Of a stretch of 17,712 nt of DNA, positions 6,376 through 13,774 are shown piece after piece. Position 1 is the first letter of the stretch. Each line of letters opens with the position of its first letter. Source of the DNA: CAYTSA01 sp964440345 (GTDB lineage: Bacteria > Desulfobacterota > Desulfovibrionia > Desulfovibrionales > Desulfovibrionaceae); the NCBI GenBank assembly GCA_964440345.1, contig CAYTSA010000081.1, forward strand, positions 1-17,712. Direction: 5' to 3'. The notes beneath the pieces were generated by a model that ran no database searches, was not told the DNA's origin, and was given only the letters and a program-made list of their open reading frames with translations. A program made the position numbers and the translations under genes.

Positions 6376-7227
6376 ATGATAAAAAAGAGATTGAGCCTGG
6401 GCATATCGCCATGCCCTAACGATACGTTTATTTTTCACGCTCTGGCGCACGGCGTGTTCCAGGAGTTGGAGTGGGATATGGAGCTGACCGACGTACAGGA
6501 ACTGAACGAGGCGGCGCTGGCCGGCCGGCTGGACGTGTGCAAGGTGTCTGTGGGCGTGGTCCCACGTATTTTGGGCGAGTACACGCTGCTGCGGGCCGGG
6601 GGCGCGCTGGGCCGGGGCGTGGGCCCGTTGCTTACGGCGTTGCCGGGCATGCGGCCGGCTGACCTGGACGGCGCAGCTGTGGCCGTGCCCGGGCAGGACA
6701 CCACGGCGTTTTTGCTTTTTTCTTTGTGGGCGCAGTCGCAGAACGTGCAGCCGCAGCCCCGGGCCATGGTGTTTCACCAGGTGATGGAAGCGGTGCGCTT
6801 GGGCAAGGTTCAGGCCGGGGTGGTCATTCACGAGGGCCGGTTCACTTACGCCGCGCAGGGGCTGGCTCTGCTGGCGGACTTGGGGCAGTGGTGGGAGCAG
6901 GAGACTGGCCTGCCCTTGCCGCTGGGCGCCATAGCCGTGCGCCGTTCGCTGGGCCTGGAGCTGGCCATGCGGATAGACGCCGCCATCCGGGACAGCCTGG
7001 AGCAGGCGAATGCGCACCCTGGCGAAGCAATGAGCTGGGTGAGGGCGCACGCTCAGGAAATGGCTCAGGATGTTATTGAGGCGCACATAGCGGCCTTTGT
7101 CACCAGCTATTCACTGGACGTGGGCGACGAGGGCAAGGCCGCTGTCCGGTCTCTGTTGCAGGCGGCGGGGAGGCAGGGCGCGGCGCAGGAGCCCAGGCCC
7201 CTGTTTTACGATGACTGCAGACCTTAA
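6376..7227 (+). CDS. mqnD: 1,4-dihydroxy-6-naphthoate synthase MqnD
   Basis: 283 residues. MqnD converts cyclic dehypoxanthine futalosine, the product of MqnC, to 1,4-dihydroxy-6-naphthoate, the ring precursor of menaquinone. Family marks are LGISPCPNDTFIFHAL at the N-terminus (residues 8-23) and IHEGRFTY at 151-158, where His152 is the likely catalytic base by family precedent. It shares the MqnA-like binding-protein fold. It is transcribed away from the tetR-mqnEC-mqnA operon from a promoter overlapped by the TetR operator. The start has a modest AAAGG (6362-6366) upstream. Its stop codon overlaps that of the convergent HD-GYP gene (four shared bases), with no room for a separate terminator. 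Confidence 0.95.
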   Translation: MIKKRLSLGISPCPNDTFIFHALAHGVFQELEWDMELTDVQELNEAALAGRLDVCKVSVGVVPRILGEYTLLRAGGALGRGVGPLLTALPGMRPADLDGAAVAVPGQDTTAFLLFSLWAQSQNVQPQPRAMVFHQVMEAVRLGKVQAGVVIHEGRFTYAAQGLALLADLGQWWEQETGLPLPLGAIAVRRSLGLELAMRIDAAIRDSLEQANAHPGEAMSWVRAHAQEMAQDVIEAHIAAFVTSYSLDVGDEGKAAVRSLLQAAGRQGAAQEPRPLFYDDCRP

Positions 7228-8243
7228 TCGCAGGTGGCTGGCTCGTCCAGCACTGCGGCGTTGGAAAGGACCAGGATAAGCGCTTTGAGCGCTTCCGGGT
7301 CGTAGCGTTCCTTGCGGCGCTGCATGCGCTGCAGCGCCTCAAAAGGGGTGAAGGCCGGCCGCCAGGGGGCGGACCGGGTGAGGTTGTCATAGCAGTTGCA
7401 GACGAGGATAGAGTGGACATAGGCGGGCATGTCCTCAGCCTGCAGGCCGGAAGGAAAGCCCTTGCCGTCTGCCTGCTCGTGGTGGAACAAGATGGAGTTG
7501 TACGCTTCTTGGGAGAGCTGCAGACTCATGCACAGGCCCACGCCAATTGAACTGTGCGCCTTGTATTTTTCCCACTCTTCCTGGCTCAGCAGGTCTGGGT
7601 TGCGCTCCAGCAGCGCCGGGGCCAGCGTGGTTTTACCAATGTCGTGCAGCATTGCGCCAAGGGCGGTGCGGCGCAGCAGGTCCGCGTCTCTCTGACCCAT
7701 TGCCCGGAGGATAAAGTAGTTAAGCACCATAACGCCCACAGCGTGGTTGTAGCCTTTAAAGCCTTTGGCCACCAGGTGAATGACGTTTTCCATGGCGCCG
7801 GGAGTTCCGAAAAAATCTATGGATTCCTTGACCAGCTGTTTGACTTGGCGGAACCGGGACCGCAGGAGCGGTTTGGGCAATTTTTCTGCGAACACGCTAC
7901 GGGCCGTGGCGATGGAGCAGTGCAGCCACGCGCGGCTGCGGACCTCAATAGGGATGACCGAGTCGGTGAGGATGGTGTCCAGGCTTTCGCGCAGGTACTG
8001 TTCATACTCTTTGTATTGCTCCAGGGGGATGTACACTTGGGAGACGCCCATGGCGTCCAGCTTGGCCCGATGGGCGTCGGTAAAGGCGGCGCCTTTGTTG
8101 GTGTAGAGCACTACCTGCCCGTCCTGAAGGAGGTATACAGCAAAGAGCCCTCGGCTGCGGGGCTTTATCAGCAGCGGCGAAACCGGGGCAAAACGGGACA
8201 TGTCTGGTCCCAGGATGTCTTCAAGATCAGGCGTATTGCTCAT
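7224..8243 (-). CDS. HD-GYP-domain cyclic-di-GMP phosphodiesterase-like protein
   Basis: 339 residues, soluble. The N-terminal part (about 10-140) is a regulatory region of no recognised domain, with FAVYLLQDGQVVLYTNKG. The HD-GYP domain follows with all expected metal-site residues: His167 (NHAVG), His200-Asp201 (LHDIGK), His230 (HSSIG), His254-His255 and Asp286 (CYDNLT). The signature reads GKGFPSGL, so the GYP tyrosine is Phe. By family it should hydrolyse c-di-GMP or a related cyclic dinucleotide. I chose the ATG at 8243, which gives MSNTPDLEDILGPD and has a GAG-rich site upstream. The frame is open to an ATG at 8336, but that start has no ribosome site and its extra 31 residues look unconserved. 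The gene converges on mqnD with overlapping stops. Confidence 0.9.
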   Translation of the reverse strand: MSNTPDLEDILGPDMSRFAPVSPLLIKPRSRGLFAVYLLQDGQVVLYTNKGAAFTDAHRAKLDAMGVSQVYIPLEQYKEYEQYLRESLDTILTDSVIPIEVRSRAWLHCSIATARSVFAEKLPKPLLRSRFRQVKQLVKESIDFFGTPGAMENVIHLVAKGFKGYNHAVGVMVLNYFILRAMGQRDADLLRRTALGAMLHDIGKTTLAPALLERNPDLLSQEEWEKYKAHSSIGVGLCMSLQLSQEAYNSILFHHEQADGKGFPSGLQAEDMPAYVHSILVCNCYDNLTRSAPWRPAFTPFEALQRMQRRKERYDPEALKALILVLSNAAVLDEPATCD

Positions 8244-8304
8244 GCACTTCTCTGCAGCTTGTTGAGATATGTTGCCTTTTTGAGTATGCTGTACTTCTGG
8301 CTTT

Positions 8305-8335
8305 TGACCTTGGCGTGCATAATCGCCCCAGGTCA
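8305..8335. promoter_or_regulatory. Dyad in the divergent HD-GYP / radical-SAM intergenic region
   Basis: TGACCT (8305-8310) pairs with AGGTCA (8330-8335), and GGCG (8312-8315) with CGCC (8324-8327), around an 8-base loop TGCATAAT. It lies 50-80 bases upstream of the radical-SAM start and 62-92 upstream of the HD-GYP start. It could be an operator for either gene, or an RNA hairpin. It is not the same as the mqn operator, although both contain TGACC/GGTCA. Confidence 0.35.
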
Positions 8336-8385
8336 TTTGTAAATATAAACGCTAGCAGTTTTGCTGCATACTTACAAGGAAATGT

Positions 8386-9750
8386 ATGATGAACGCTAGT
8401 TGCCACTGGCCGTTTTCCACGTTGTTGGTGTTGTCGGACCTTACTGTTGTATGTGGGTGCACTGACCCGTTGAAAACTCGCGTATTAGGCCATGCAGGAG
8501 AAGAATCCGCCCGGGACGTATGGACGGGCAAGCGGCTGCGCGGGCTGCGAAAGTCTTTTGACGAGGGCGTTGTGCATCCGTATTGCAAGGACTGCTACCT
8601 TTTTTCTCAGCCCACCGGAGCCGGCTGCAAGCTGGACATGGAAAACTGCGAGAAAGGACCGGTCATTTTACAAGTGGAGCCCTCAATACGCTGCAACCTG
8701 CGCTGCCCCTCCCCCCACTGCGATATGAACAACCAGGGAGGAACCAGGGACGCGGATTTTATGAAATTTGAGGATTTCAAGCGTATTTTTGATTCAGTGG
8801 GCGAACATGTAGAAGTGCTGCGCATGTACAATTATGGCGAACCCTTCCTGAACGCCGACACCTTCAAAATGGTCGCCTATGCCAGAGAGCAGCGGCCTGA
8901 TGTCTATATTGACGTGCACACCAACGGCGGCCCCTTGAACAATGACGAGCGGCGGCAGGCTTTTGTGGAGTGCGGTCTGGACAACGCCATTTTCAGCATA
9001 GACGGGTTTTGGCAGGAGTCGTACGAACAATACCGCCGTAAGGGCAACGTCAGGCGTACATTGGAGAATCTACAGTCCATTATCGCCCTTCGCAATGCAA
9101 AAGGTTTGACGCGGCCGTTCATCTGCTGGCGATATATCCTCTTTAAATGGAACGACAGCGAAGCTGAAACCAGCCAGGCCTTGCAGTTTGCCGAGGAAAT
9201 AGGCGTGGACCAGTTCACCTGGCTGCTCAATTGCGGGGACCAGAGTTGGAACAGCACTCGCGTGGCGCCTGGCCAAGAAATCTGGTCCGCCATGCAGCAC
9301 GGACTGTGGGATGCGTCTGGGGAGTTCGCCAACGCTTTGTTTCCGTCGCGCCGGGCCGGCTGTCCCGCGCCTTTGCGCGACGCCGCCAGGCTGGAAAGCG
9401 AGACCAGCTCGCTGACTGCAACGCCTTGCGAGAAACTCTCGGTCACGGTGCGCGTGCAAAACACCGGGTCAACCATGTGGCGGGCAGGGGCGAAACGGGG
9501 CTGCGTCCTGTTAAGCGGATTCATCTACTCCGGGGAAGGCCTGTCCACCGTGGCGCACATGGCGCGCACAGAGCTGCCGCATAATATGTTGCCTGGAGAG
9601 TGCGTGGAGCTGGCGGTGGAGTTCTACGCCCCGGAAACGCCGGGCGGGTATATTGCCGAGGTGGACATGGTCAGCGAGTTTAAATACTGGTTTGCGTCCC
9701 AGGAGAATCCCCCGTTGCGCATGCCCCTCATTGTAGCCGCCCCCGCCTGA
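8386..9750 (+). CDS. Radical-SAM protein with N-terminal SPASM-like region and C-terminal Ig-like domain
   Basis: 454 residues, function unknown. Residues 6-70 look like a SPASM-type region: Cys6, Cys23/Cys25, LGHAGEESARDVWTGKRL, then C67-KD-C70. In most SPASM enzymes this region lies after, not before, the radical-SAM core. The core (about 92-300) begins VEPSIRCNLRC with Cys103-x3-Cys107-x4-Cys112. The usual spacing is CX3CX2C, so two residues are extra. It continues with MYNYGEPFLN, IDVHTNGG and FSIDG, typical of the fold. The last 110 residues (VTVRVQNTGSTMWRAG, LPHNMLPGECVELAVEF, VSEFKYWFASQENPPLRMP) form a beta-sandwich-like domain of the type found on surface-glycan enzymes. AAGGA at 8376-8380 supports Met at 8386 or 8389. 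A peptide or glycan substrate is possible; no precursor peptide gene is visible beside it. Confidence 0.85.
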   Translation: MMNASCHWPFSTLLVLSDLTVVCGCTDPLKTRVLGHAGEESARDVWTGKRLRGLRKSFDEGVVHPYCKDCYLFSQPTGAGCKLDMENCEKGPVILQVEPSIRCNLRCPSPHCDMNNQGGTRDADFMKFEDFKRIFDSVGEHVEVLRMYNYGEPFLNADTFKMVAYAREQRPDVYIDVHTNGGPLNNDERRQAFVECGLDNAIFSIDGFWQESYEQYRRKGNVRRTLENLQSIIALRNAKGLTRPFICWRYILFKWNDSEAETSQALQFAEEIGVDQFTWLLNCGDQSWNSTRVAPGQEIWSAMQHGLWDASGEFANALFPSRRAGCPAPLRDAARLESETSSLTATPCEKLSVTVRVQNTGSTMWRAGAKRGCVLLSGFIYSGEGLSTVAHMARTELPHNMLPGECVELAVEFYAPETPGGYIAEVDMVSEFKYWFASQENPPLRMPLIVAAPA

Positions 9751-9778
9751 ACAGGGGAGCCGGGCAGGGCCAGAAGGT

Positions 9779-10186
9779 ATGGATACATTTTCCAAAGGCA
9801 AGCGCAGCGAGGTCATGCGCCGGGTAAAGTCTGAAAACACCAAGCCGGAGATGCTGGTCCGCCGGCTGGTATACAGTATGGGCTATCGCTACCGGCTGCA
9901 CGACGCTTCCGTGCCGGGCAAGCCGGACCTTGTGTTCAAAGGAAGGCGCAAGGCAATTTTTGTGCACGGTTGCTTCTGGCATGGGCACGGCTGCGCCCGT
10001 GGCGCCCGCACGCCAAAAACCAATCGCGGGTACTGGGAAAAAAAGATAGGCCGCACTGTTGCCCGGGACCAGGCCAATCAGGAAAAGCTTCGCGCAGTGG
10101 GCTGGACTTTTCTGCTTGTCTGGGAGTGTCAGCTCACAGACCGGGAGGAGCTGGCGCAGCGGTTGCAGGCTTTTTTGGATTCCTGA
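9779..10186 (+). CDS. vsr: Very short patch repair endonuclease Vsr
   Basis: 135 residues, full length. Vsr nicks DNA 5' of the T in T:G mismatches that arise by deamination of 5-methylcytosine. Key residues are present and align closely with the E. coli enzyme: RSEVMRRVKSENTKPEM with Glu24, GKPDLVF with catalytic Asp50, then FVHGCFWHGHGC. The last segment supplies His63, His68, and the zinc ligands Cys65, His70 and Cys72. Cys117 of VWEC completes the site. The gene follows the radical-SAM gene by 28 bp on the same strand and may share its transcript. No cytosine-5 methyltransferase lies in the window, although vsr genes usually sit beside one. It converges on ackA with only 12 bp between stop codons. 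Confidence 0.95.
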   Translation: MDTFSKGKRSEVMRRVKSENTKPEMLVRRLVYSMGYRYRLHDASVPGKPDLVFKGRRKAIFVHGCFWHGHGCARGARTPKTNRGYWEKKIGRTVARDQANQEKLRAVGWTFLLVWECQLTDREELAQRLQAFLDS

Positions 10187-10198
10187 CCGTCAATCGCG

Positions 10199-11419
10199 TC
10201 AGTTTTGTGGTCTGTTGATGAGCTCCATGGCGCAACGGGCGATTTCCAGTTCTTCGTTGGTGCGAATGACGAATATTTTGACCCTGCTCCCGTCTTTGTG
10301 CAGGGCGGCGTGGGCCTTCTTGTCCCAGTTGCGGTTTTTGTCCAGGTCCATTTCTATGCCCAGGGGCTCCAGGTCCTGGCAGCAGAGTTCCCGGAAAACG
10401 GCGTCGTTTTCGCCAACCCCTGCGGTGAAGACAAGGGCGTCTGGCGTGCTTAGCTCCAGATAATACGCGCCAATATACTGGCGCACCCGGTGTATGTACA
10501 CGTCCAAGGCCAGCTGCGCCCGTTTGTCCCCCTGCGCTTTGCGTCGGTGGATGTCCCGCAGGTCGTTGGCGCCGCACAAGCCTTTGAGACCGCTTTCATG
10601 GGTAAGTATGTGTTCGATCTCTTCGAGTTCCCAGCCTTTGTGCTCTTTCAGATAGCCCAGGATGGCCGGGTCTATGTCGCCAGACCGGGTGCCCATGACC
10701 AGCCCGCCCAAGGGGGTCATGCCCATGGAGGTGTTGATGGACTTGCCATTTTTTACAGCTGCCGCTGAAGCGCCGTTGCCCACATGCAGGGTAATGAGGG
10801 ATGTCTCGTCCAAGGGCTTTTCCAGGAGAGCGGCAGCCTCGCGGGAGACATACTGGTGCGAAGTACCGTGAAAGCCGTAGCGCCGTATTCTCAAATCTTC
10901 ATACAGCTCGTAAGGCAAGGCGTAATGGTAGGCCTGCGGCGGCATGGTTTGGTGAAAAGCGGTGTCGAACACAGCTACTTGGGGCGCATCCGGAAAGAGC
11001 CGCAGGGCGGCGCGTATGCCGGTGAGGTTGCCGGGGTTATGCAGCGGGGCCAGAGGAATGGTTTCCTCTATGGCCTGGACCACTGCGTCGTCAATAAGGG
11101 CGGGCGCAGTAAAGTTTTCGCCCCCGTGCACCACCCTGTGTCCCACGGCGTCGATGTCTGAACGGTCCGTGATGGCGCCTTTTTCCGGGTCTGTGAGCAT
11201 TGCTATAAGCAGGTCCACCCCGCGTTCGTGGTCTGGAATGGAGCCTGACCAGATGACCTCCCGCTCGTCTGCGCCGCCGGGAGAAACAGTCTGGGCCAGG
11301 CTTGCGCCGTCTTCGCCAATGCGCTCTACGGAGCCGGCGGCCAGAAGTGTGTGGGACTGCATGTCCAGCAGCTTGTATTTTATGGAGGAGCTGCCTGCGT
11401 TGAGCACTAAAATATTCAT
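10199..11419 (-). CDS. ackA: Acetate kinase
   Basis: 406 residues, the usual length. It interconverts acetyl phosphate plus ADP with acetate plus ATP in the cytoplasm. Both acetate-kinase signatures are clear: LVLNAGSSSIKY with Asn7 near the start, and VMGTRSGDIDP with Arg245. Arg95 (GHRVVHGGENF), Asp152 (FDTAFHQ), His184 (YGFHGTSH) and Glu389/390 near the C-terminus (RTNEE) complete the expected active site. The ATG overlaps the pta stop as ATGA, with GGAG 5 bases upstream inside pta, so the two are translated together. With Pta it forms the substrate-level ATP step that turns acetyl-CoA to acetate, important in incomplete oxidisers. Confidence 0.97.
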   Translation of the reverse strand: MNILVLNAGSSSIKYKLLDMQSHTLLAAGSVERIGEDGASLAQTVSPGGADEREVIWSGSIPDHERGVDLLIAMLTDPEKGAITDRSDIDAVGHRVVHGGENFTAPALIDDAVVQAIEETIPLAPLHNPGNLTGIRAALRLFPDAPQVAVFDTAFHQTMPPQAYHYALPYELYEDLRIRRYGFHGTSHQYVSREAAALLEKPLDETSLITLHVGNGASAAAVKNGKSINTSMGMTPLGGLVMGTRSGDIDPAILGYLKEHKGWELEEIEHILTHESGLKGLCGANDLRDIHRRKAQGDKRAQLALDVYIHRVRQYIGAYYLELSTPDALVFTAGVGENDAVFRELCCQDLEPLGIEMDLDKNRNWDKKAHAALHKDGSRVKIFVIRTNEELEIARCAMELINRPQN

Positions 11420-13551
11420 TTCTGCTCCGTAGTTGCAGCTGTGTGGCCAGCAAGTTCCGCTTGCGCCTGGATGGCGGTGATGGCCACTGTGTTGACAATG
11501 TCCGGAACGGTGCAGCCTCTTGAAAGGTCGTTGACGGGTTTGTTCAAGCCCTGCAGCACAGGCCCCACCGCCACGACGTGGTCTGCGGAGCGCTGCACGG
11601 CTTTGTAGGTATTGTTGCCGGTGTTCAGGTCTGGAAAGATGAAGACGGTTGCTTTGCCGGCCACTTGGCTGTCCGGCAGTTTGGTGCGGGCCACGGCGGC
11701 GTCCACGGCGGCGTCGTACTGAATGGGGCCCTCAATGAGCAGTTGCGGGGCGCGTTCCTTGGCCAGGCTTGTCGCCTGCGCCACCTTGTCCACGTCTTCG
11801 CCTTTGCCGGATGCGCCAGTGGAGTAAGAGAGCATGGCCACCACGGGCTCTATGCCGAACAAGCTGGCTGTTTCCGCTGAACTGAGGGCGATTTCCGCTA
11901 GTTGGGCGGCGTTGGGGTTGGGGTTTACAGCGCAGTCGCCGTAGACCAAGACCCGGTCCTTCAAGCACATGAAGAAGACGCTGGAGACCACGGAAACGCC
12001 TGGCTTGGTTTTGATGATCTGAAACGCGGGCCGGATGGTGTGCTCAGTGGTGGTGATGGAGCCGGAAACCATGCCGTGGGCCAGGCCCTTGTGAACCATC
12101 ATGGTGGCAAAGTATGTCGGGTCCTGCATGGCGTCGCGGGCGTCTTCCTCCAGAATGCATTTGTGCTTGCGCAGTTCAAAGTACGTGTTGGCAAAGTCTT
12201 CGGCCAGCTCGGAATCTGCAGGGTTGATGATTTGTGCTGCGTTCAGGTTCAGGTTCAGCCGCGAGCCTGCTGCTAGTATGGAATCCGGCTCGCCCAAAAG
12301 GGTGATGCCGGCCACGCCCCGGCGCAGCAATACGTCTGCGGCCTGGAGCACTCTTTCAGAGCCGCCTTCAGGCAGGACAATATGCATCTGGTTGCGTTTG
12401 GCTTTATCTATGAGCTGGAACTCAAACATTTTGGGCGTCATCTTTCGGGACCTGCCAGCGTCCAACAGGGTCCGCAAGCTGGGCGCGTCCACGTGGGTTT
12501 CGAACAAGCCGAGGGCCGTGGCGATCTTACGGTGGTCGTCGGCGTGGATGCGGCCGTGCAGTTCAGTGAGCCGCTGAGTGGTGGTAAAGGTGTCGCCCTT
12601 GGCGGCGAGAATGGGCACTGGCGCGCCAGTCCAGCCTTCGATGAGCCGGTGGACGTTTTCTGGAGGCTCCAGTCCGCCTGTCAGCAGTATTCCGGCAATA
12701 TCTGGGTAAGAGCCGGAGAGCCGGGAGACCAGGCAGGCCAGCTGGATGTCAGAACGGTCGCCAGGGGTGACGATGAGCCCCCCTTGTTGGATATAGTCCA
12801 GAAAGTTGGGTATCTGCATGGCGGCGACAATGTAGTCTTCGACCAGGGTGTCTAGCTGGCCGTGGCCGTAAAGCACCCGGGCGTCCATGCCGCGCATGAC
12901 GTCTTTGATGGTGGGCCGGCCCAGGGAGTGCTCTTCTGGTATGGAAAAGACGTGCAGGTTGGCTAGTTCAGGAGCTCTTTGGCGCAGCTGGGGAGCAATG
13001 GAGTCAGTGGACTCCGCCTGCACCCGGTTGAGCAGCACCATGGCCAGCTCCACAGGCTGTTCCAGCAGGCTGTCCACGGTGAGCATGGCGGATTCTTCCA
13101 ACTCCTGCTCGGTCTTGCCAAGGCCGTTAATGACCAGCGCCAGGGGAGATCCCAGGTTAGCCGCCAGGTCGGCGTTCAGGTCGAATTCAAAGGCGGCGTC
13201 TGCGCCCAAGTAATCGGTGCCCTCGCACAGGACAAAGTCGTAGCTTTCCTCAAGTTCCTTGTATTTGTAGAGCGCTGTTTCCAGCAGTTGAGGGCTCTTG
13301 CCAGCGTTGATCAGCTCTTTGGCCTCCCGCAAGGTAAAGGCGTGAGTAGTCTCGTATGGCTGGTCCAGCTTGAAGTGGGATAGAATAAGCGAGGTGTCGT
13401 GGTCTTTGCCGTTTTTGCGCACTGGACCGATGATGGGCCGGAAAAAGGCGACCCGCTCCAAATCCCGCAGCAGGGTCTGCATCAGACCAAGAATAATGGC
13501 CGACTTGCCGGTTCTCGGCTCTGTGGCGGTGACATAAAGGCTTTTGTACAT
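11416..13551 (-). CDS. pta: Phosphate acetyltransferase (long form)
   Basis: 711 residues, the long three-domain form as in E. coli. It converts acetyl-CoA and phosphate to acetyl phosphate and CoA. The N-terminal P-loop-like dethiobiotin-synthetase domain starts MYKSLYVTATEPRTGKSAI. A DRTGG-type regulatory domain contains VTPGDRSDIQLACLVSRLSG. The catalytic PTA_PTB domain fills the last roughly 320 residues, with HIVLPEGGSERVLQAAD, SVFFMCLKDRVLVYGDCAVN, LLIEGPIQYDAAVDAAVA and FPDLNTGNNTYKAVQRSA. The frame has no stop up to 14310. The start is nonetheless put at 13551, where GGAGAG lies 7 bases upstream and homology begins; the rest overlaps the divergent kinase gene. It is the first gene of a pta-ackA operon. 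Confidence 0.96.
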   Translation of the reverse strand: MYKSLYVTATEPRTGKSAIILGLMQTLLRDLERVAFFRPIIGPVRKNGKDHDTSLILSHFKLDQPYETTHAFTLREAKELINAGKSPQLLETALYKYKELEESYDFVLCEGTDYLGADAAFEFDLNADLAANLGSPLALVINGLGKTEQELEESAMLTVDSLLEQPVELAMVLLNRVQAESTDSIAPQLRQRAPELANLHVFSIPEEHSLGRPTIKDVMRGMDARVLYGHGQLDTLVEDYIVAAMQIPNFLDYIQQGGLIVTPGDRSDIQLACLVSRLSGSYPDIAGILLTGGLEPPENVHRLIEGWTGAPVPILAAKGDTFTTTQRLTELHGRIHADDHRKIATALGLFETHVDAPSLRTLLDAGRSRKMTPKMFEFQLIDKAKRNQMHIVLPEGGSERVLQAADVLLRRGVAGITLLGEPDSILAAGSRLNLNLNAAQIINPADSELAEDFANTYFELRKHKCILEEDARDAMQDPTYFATMMVHKGLAHGMVSGSITTTEHTIRPAFQIIKTKPGVSVVSSVFFMCLKDRVLVYGDCAVNPNPNAAQLAEIALSSAETASLFGIEPVVAMLSYSTGASGKGEDVDKVAQATSLAKERAPQLLIEGPIQYDAAVDAAVARTKLPDSQVAGKATVFIFPDLNTGNNTYKAVQRSADHVVAVGPVLQGLNKPVNDLSRGCTVPDIVNTVAITAIQAQAELAGHTAATTEQK

Positions 13552-13620
13552 GCGTGTTCTCTCCGCATTCTCGCAGTTGTAGAATGGATTGGCAAAGGAG
13601 CCTGTCTGTTCCGTATTCTG

Positions 13621-13641
13621 ATTATACATGTTTCTCCATGT
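13621..13641 (-). promoter_or_regulatory. Possible pta promoter -10 box with overlapping inverted repeat
   Basis: On the minus strand, TATAAT (13626-13621) is a perfect -10 hexamer about 70 bases upstream of the pta start. No good -35 box is seen at the right distance. The inverted repeat ACATG-N6-CATGT (13626-13641) abuts the -10 box and could bind an activator or repressor. Confidence 0.4.
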
Positions 13642-13759
13642 TCGGCTACCCCTAGCAAGCAGGCGTAACAAAACTGTCGTCAATACAAATAATTGCCACC
13701 CATGACGCGATAAGGTAACCTCTGAACGCGAAATGTATACGAGAGAACAGCCGCGCTCT

Positions 13760-13766
13760 GGGAGGG
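13760..13766 (+). promoter_or_regulatory. Shine-Dalgarno that fixes the hybrid-kinase start
   Basis: GGGAGGG lies 8 bases before the ATG at 13775. The in-frame ATG at 13733 has no such site, so 13775 is preferred. Confidence 0.65.
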
Positions 13767-13774
13767 CGCTTGAC

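Noticed and set aside
8244..8336. 31-residue N-terminal extension of the HD-GYP protein
   Set aside because: There is no ribosome site before the ATG at 8336 and the sequence looks like intergenic DNA with a dyad.
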